A stretch of DNA of 20,000 nt. It comes from Chromera velia (lineage: Eukaryota > Sar > Chromeraceae). The DNA is taken from NCBI GenBank assembly GCA_018398765.1, contig JAHBMJ010000054.1, positions 10,001 to 30,000 on the forward strand, written 5' to 3'. Below the pieces are notes generated by a model. It ran no database searches. It was given only the letters and a program-made list of their open reading frames with translations, and was not told where the DNA came from. This document shows positions 16,603 to 20,000 of the stretch, one piece after another; position 1 is the stretch's first letter; every line of letters begins with the position of its first letter. The position numbers and the translations under genes are program-made.

Positions 16603-16818
16603 CTGTATGAAGCACACCTTTTTCGTACATTCCTGTTTGTTTATATGTGGCGGAGGAGGCCAGCTGTGTGTAATACAAAGCCATTGACACCGACACTCTG
16701 CACGGTTCTCTTCTTCTCGGGGTGGCTCTCTTTTTGGGGTTGGTTTTTGATTGGTCAATGAACATAATAGGGCCAAAACGACCCGTAATATCCGTTTTTT
16801 TGGCTTGTAGGCTCCTAC
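16603..16818 (-). other. intron of the 16.3-17.2 kb gene
   Basis: Donor GTAGGA at 16818 and acceptor CATACAG at 16603, 216 nt, phase 2. It contains three stops in the reading frame, consistent with being intronic. Confidence 0.5.
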
Positions 16819-17207
16819 CAATGGCTAACCAGCTCCATGTTCTTCTGCCCCGAGTTGAGAACTTCTTCAATAAATATTAGGCCCAGTAGCAAGGGCCCTG
16901 TTTCCCCCCCCGTTTCATTCTCTGAAACAGGCATTTCCTTGCTATTCTTCTTAGACGACACTGACGGAGCAGATTCTGGACGGTATTGAACTAGAGCCCA
17001 CTTTTCAGAAACAAATGTGGACGAATGACGCTCGTTTGACATCTCATCGGTTTGGAATTTGCTGGGGACCTTGAGGGGGGGTCCTTCCTAGTTGCGGCCT
17101 AGGAGGTCTTGGCACACATGGACGTCCGCTTCCTCAAAGAGCTGCTCAGTCGCCTGGGACTCCTCTCCGTAGTACTTCTCTTCGGTGGAGCTAAGCGCTT
17201 CGAGTGT
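16819..17207 (-). CDS. internal exon(s) of the acidic/serine-rich protein, one in-frame TAG
   Basis: Acceptor AATTGCAG (ending at 17208), phase 0. The frame reads TLEALSSTEEKYYGEESQAT... and then hits TAG at 17090-17088. The same frame resumes EGPPLKVPSKFQTDEMS and continues to the donor at 16818. The TAG can be removed as the end of a 30-nt (17117-17088) or 36-nt (17123-17088) GT...AG segment, both divisible by three. Alternatively the protein starts at the Met at 17042 (MSNERHSSTFVSEKW), or this is a nonsense mutation. The peptide is hydrophilic and rich in Ser and Glu. The upstream exons of this gene are not resolved; the duplicated exons at 17.46-17.94 kb may belong to it. Confidence 0.45.
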
Positions 17208-17462
17208 CTGCAATTGATTTGCCAGACAGGTGTATCACATCAAACGTTCTTACTCCAAATACATATAAAACTACTAACTTAGTCACGCTAGGCAGAAAAA
17301 ACAAAAAGAGAGACGAATTTAAAAAAACAACCTTACACGTGGACCCTACATATACACTGCAAGATATGAAACCTCCTAGTATACAATAATAAAAGGTTTT
17401 TTTGTACAATAAGTGAGAAACTTGAAGAGTTTAACCGTATTTTTATGCGTGCATTTCAGTCC

Positions 17463-17651
17463 TTGAAGAGAATTTAATGGCATTTAAAGCAATGGTGAAC
17501 ACTTCAAAGCCAAATTTAGGATCTTTCGAAGCGCTGACCTCCGGAGCAAGGCCTTCGGCATATGTTCGCAGCCCCTCATCAGCAAGTTGGCTTGTCAGGC
17601 GGTCTTTTGCAGTCGTTTCCTGTCGGACTGCAAAAGCATCCCTGAGAAGAC
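17463..17651 (-). CDS. duplicated exon, downstream copy (donor lost)
   Basis: With an acceptor at GGCAAG (ending at 17652) it reads LLRDAFAVRQETTAKDRL..., then LADEGLRTYAEGLAPEVS, and ends NAIKFSS; about 63 codons, charged and helical-looking. At the position of the GTATTC donor in the other copy this one has GG, so the exon would run on to a stop at 17443 (TEMHA). It may be the terminal exon of a gene or a broken copy. No family recognised. Confidence 0.4.
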
Positions 17652-17943
17652 CTTGCCTGTGCAAAAGCGTGCAATGCTACTATTGCTGTTGTTTATGAAT
17701 ACGTGAAGAGAATTTAATGGCATTTAAAGCAATGGTGAACACTTCAAAGCCAGATTTAGGATCTTTCGAAGCGCTGACCTCCAGAGCAAGGCCTTTGGCA
17801 TATGTTCGCAGCCCCTCATCAGCAAGTCGGCTTGTCAGGCGGTCTTTTGCAGTCGTTTCCTGTCGGACTGCAAAAGCATCCCTGAAAAGACCTTGCCTGC
17901 ACAAAAGCGTGCAATGCTACTATTACTGTTGTTTATGAATACG
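17464..17943. repeat. tandem duplication of a 240-bp unit
   Basis: Copy 1 (17464-17703) and copy 2 (17704-17943) are the same length and differ at eight sites, all transitions. Each unit contains a whole candidate exon plus a short stretch of intron on the minus strand. Confidence 0.95.
17703..17891 (-). CDS. duplicated exon, upstream copy
   Basis: 189 nt (63 codons) between an acceptor GGCAAG and a donor GTATTC. The intron to the next copy would be 51 nt (17702-17652), and phase 1 is kept on both sides, so the two exons can be joined in frame as a repeated 63-residue module. It reads LFRDAFAVRQETTAKDRL... Compared with the other copy there are five amino-acid differences and no silent ones. 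Function unknown. Confidence 0.4.
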
Positions 17944-18065
17944 TGTATACCAAAGAAAAGAAAGCACACAATTAGATAGATAGACAGAGACACCAATACA
18001 TACTGCAGAGATGATTCGATGCTAGAATCAGATAGGCAGACCATATGGTTTGAATTCTTTTTGGG

Positions 18066-18572
18066 GGGGGCGGACAGAGAGAGACCGACCGACCGACAGA
18101 CCTAGCCGACAGACAGACAAACAGTCAGACTGACAGACCATATGGTTTCTTTTCCTTCTCTTCTTCATGAATACAATGGAGAGTCAGACTAACAGACTAT
18201 ATGTTTTCTTTACCTCCTCTTCTTCATGAGTACAACGGGTAGTCAGAGAGACAGACCTAGGTGATAGACAGACAGAAAGATAGCCTTAGATAGACAAACA
18301 GACAGACAGACAGGCAGACAGGGAGACAGGCAGACAGACAGACAGAAAGACAAAGAGACTGAAGACTCAGAGATAGAGAGATAGAGAAACAGAGAGACAG
18401 AGAGACAGACAGACAGAGAGACAGACAGACAGATAGACAGACAAACAGACAGATAGACAGATAGACAGATAGACAAACAGACAGACAGATAGACTATATC
18501 GTCTTTTCTTCACTTCACCTTTTCCAAATCGCTTCCTTTCTTTCAAATAGACAGGCAGACAGACAGACAGAT

Positions 18573-18611
<39 letters not shown>

Positions 18612-18720
18612 GAGACTGAGAGAGAGAGAGACAGAGAAACAGAGAGACAGAGAGACAGCCAGACAATCAGACAGATAGACAGACAGATAGACAGAGAGAC
18701 AGACAGACAGACAGACAGAG
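18066..18720. repeat. GACA/GATA-type tetranucleotide microsatellite with embedded 59-bp repeats
   Basis: Long GACA (CAGA) tracts with GATA and GAGA variants. Interspersed is a degenerate unit beginning CAGACCATATGGTTTC, with full copies at 18134 and 18193 (59 bp apart) and partial ones near 18037 and 18487. The long cysteine/leucine/serine frames on the minus strand are repeat artefacts. Confidence 0.95.
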
Positions 18721-19980
18721 TTCTTCCTGCTATTGTCCTTCTCCAACCGTTGAGCCCTTGTGGCTGCACGACATCTTTTTTTAGAGAGCGAGAAGGAGAA
18801 AGGTGAAATTCAATGAAGGAAAAGAACAAAAGAAACAGAGTCCGATCCTGCTGGTGATCATTCCTGGAGGAAAAAGAGAAGAGAGGGGGTGGGGCAAAGG
18901 TCGGGCAAACGAACTGATAGGGATTCATTTGTGTATGCCCTCTAACTTCCTAGGCTTCCTGCTTTCCCGTTTACCTCTCTTTCCCGCCTTCAGCCCTCTT
19001 TCTCATCTTTCGTACGAGCGACATATGCAGAAAAAAAAAGATTCTCAAGAGTCCAGATAAAGACGGACAAAATTCTACCTTACGCTTTGTGAATTTCTAT
19101 ATAAATCGCAGTCGCTGTGATGCAACGCGTCTTGATATTAATAAAGGAAAAGCAATAAAAGGATTCTCAGCCAGGAACCACCTTTCTTCTAACAATACTC
19201 GAAGAAAAACGCTGATGAAAAAAGGCGTAGATATTGGAAGAAGCGCACGAGAAACCAAAAAAAGAACTGTGCTTATATTTTACATCGATTCAGATTTGTG
19301 TTTTCACTGGTGCAAATCTTTTAAATGAATTTGTTGACCACCGCACTACTGGTATGCATGCATTTGGCTGTTTACAGCTGTTCATGTAGCCGCTATTCGT
19401 TTGCAATTTGTTTAAATTTATTTGTTTGCTTGATGGACTGATTGACTATCTCTCTTTTAGTCCCTTACCAGGACCGATATGCTGGCAGTGCGCTTGAATT
19501 GTGTATGCATATGAAAATTTTAATGCATGGATCTTTTTTCGATCGATCGCCCCGTTTGGATCCAACGAATCAATCAATCAATAGATCAATCTGCCTGTCC
19601 AATCAATCAATGTTTCTATAAATTTTTATAATATTTTTTTAAAACTTTTTTGTATAAGGTTTTAGTGATTGACACACATGTTTCAGATCTGGATAGGTTT
19701 AAGACTTTAAGTTTAAGCTTTTAAAGTAAGAAAAAAATAAATGAAAAAAAAAAAAGATCCATGTGTTTCTAAATCTATGCTATAAATTGTAAGTTTAACT
19801 TTTAATATGTTTGTATATCTTTAGAGTAACACTACTATAGTATTATATTACTACTATATTATACGTATGCTTAATGAATGTAACAACTTTAAATTTTATT
19901 TCAAACGATTGAAATGAACTGTAGACTATGTTTGTTATCATTGCACTTCAATATGATGAATGAATAATTTAAGGCGGTTA
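18721..19980. other. no gene recognised
   Basis: A few open frames of 70-90 codons exist, but none has coding-like composition or paired splice sites. There are AATC repeats near 19569-19611 and then an AT-rich end (19,610-19,930). Nothing else can be supported. Confidence 0.6.
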
Positions 19981-20000
19981 AGGCCAGTGATCCACCACTT

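Noticed and set aside
18243-18928. Cysteine/leucine/serine-rich frames on the minus strand
   Set aside because: Translation of the GACA/GAGA microsatellite; several overlapping frames look alike, which is typical of repeats and not of genes.
19089-19328. 79-codon plus-strand frame near the right end
   Set aside because: No coding-like composition, splice signals or partner exon; it lies in moderately AT-rich intergenic DNA.

Overview
The window is nuclear DNA from a eukaryote, most likely a microbial alga or protist. Coding segments are short exons bounded by GT/AG sites. Introns and intergenic DNA carry CA, GA and GACA microsatellites. Gene density is low, and there are no operons, ribosome binding sites, tRNA, rRNA or CRISPR arrays that I can support. 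Base composition alternates between roughly balanced exonic DNA and about 1-kb AT-rich blocks. A chromerid-like alveolate would fit, but no marker gene fixes the taxon. None of the proteins matches a family I can name with confidence.

Layout. (1) 1-4,740: a minus-strand gene for a multi-pass membrane protein, with exons near 4696-4123, 3820-3712, 3381-3186, 1428-1211 and 827-764. The phases agree from exon to exon. Its largest intron contains a 774/788-bp direct duplication separated by a single N, which is very probably two unmerged contig ends. (2) 4,740-7,530: gene-free DNA with GC-rich palindromes (4.8 and 5.5-5.7 kb) and an AT-rich block (6.2-7.2 kb). (3) about 7,530-15,010: the centrepiece, a large imperfect inverted arrangement. 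Two convergent genes (plus strand 8075-9564; minus strand 14302-12785) have different coding bodies. They share a similar N-terminal motif, a conserved 34-nt upstream block, a CGAT-rich leader, and 3' flanks that form ~950-bp inverted repeats around a hairpin-rich spacer. (4) 14,999-15,181: a possible plus-strand exon at the edge of that unit. (5) 15.25-16.26 kb: a second AT-rich block. (6) 16,260-17,207: minus-strand terminal exons of an acidic/serine-rich protein with a basic tail, preceded at 17,464-17,943 by a tandemly duplicated 240-bp exon-plus-intron unit. (7) 18.07-18.72 kb: a GACA microsatellite. The rest of the window has no gene I can support.

Both genes of the inverted unit are interrupted by in-frame stops or a frameshift. 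Each interruption lies inside a possible GT...AG segment of 21, 23 or 36 nt whose removal keeps or restores the frame. Either this locus uses extremely small introns, or both genes are decaying through transition mutations. The repeat pairs I compared by eye differ almost entirely by transitions, which favours cytosine deamination in this genome and is the main rival explanation for the stops.
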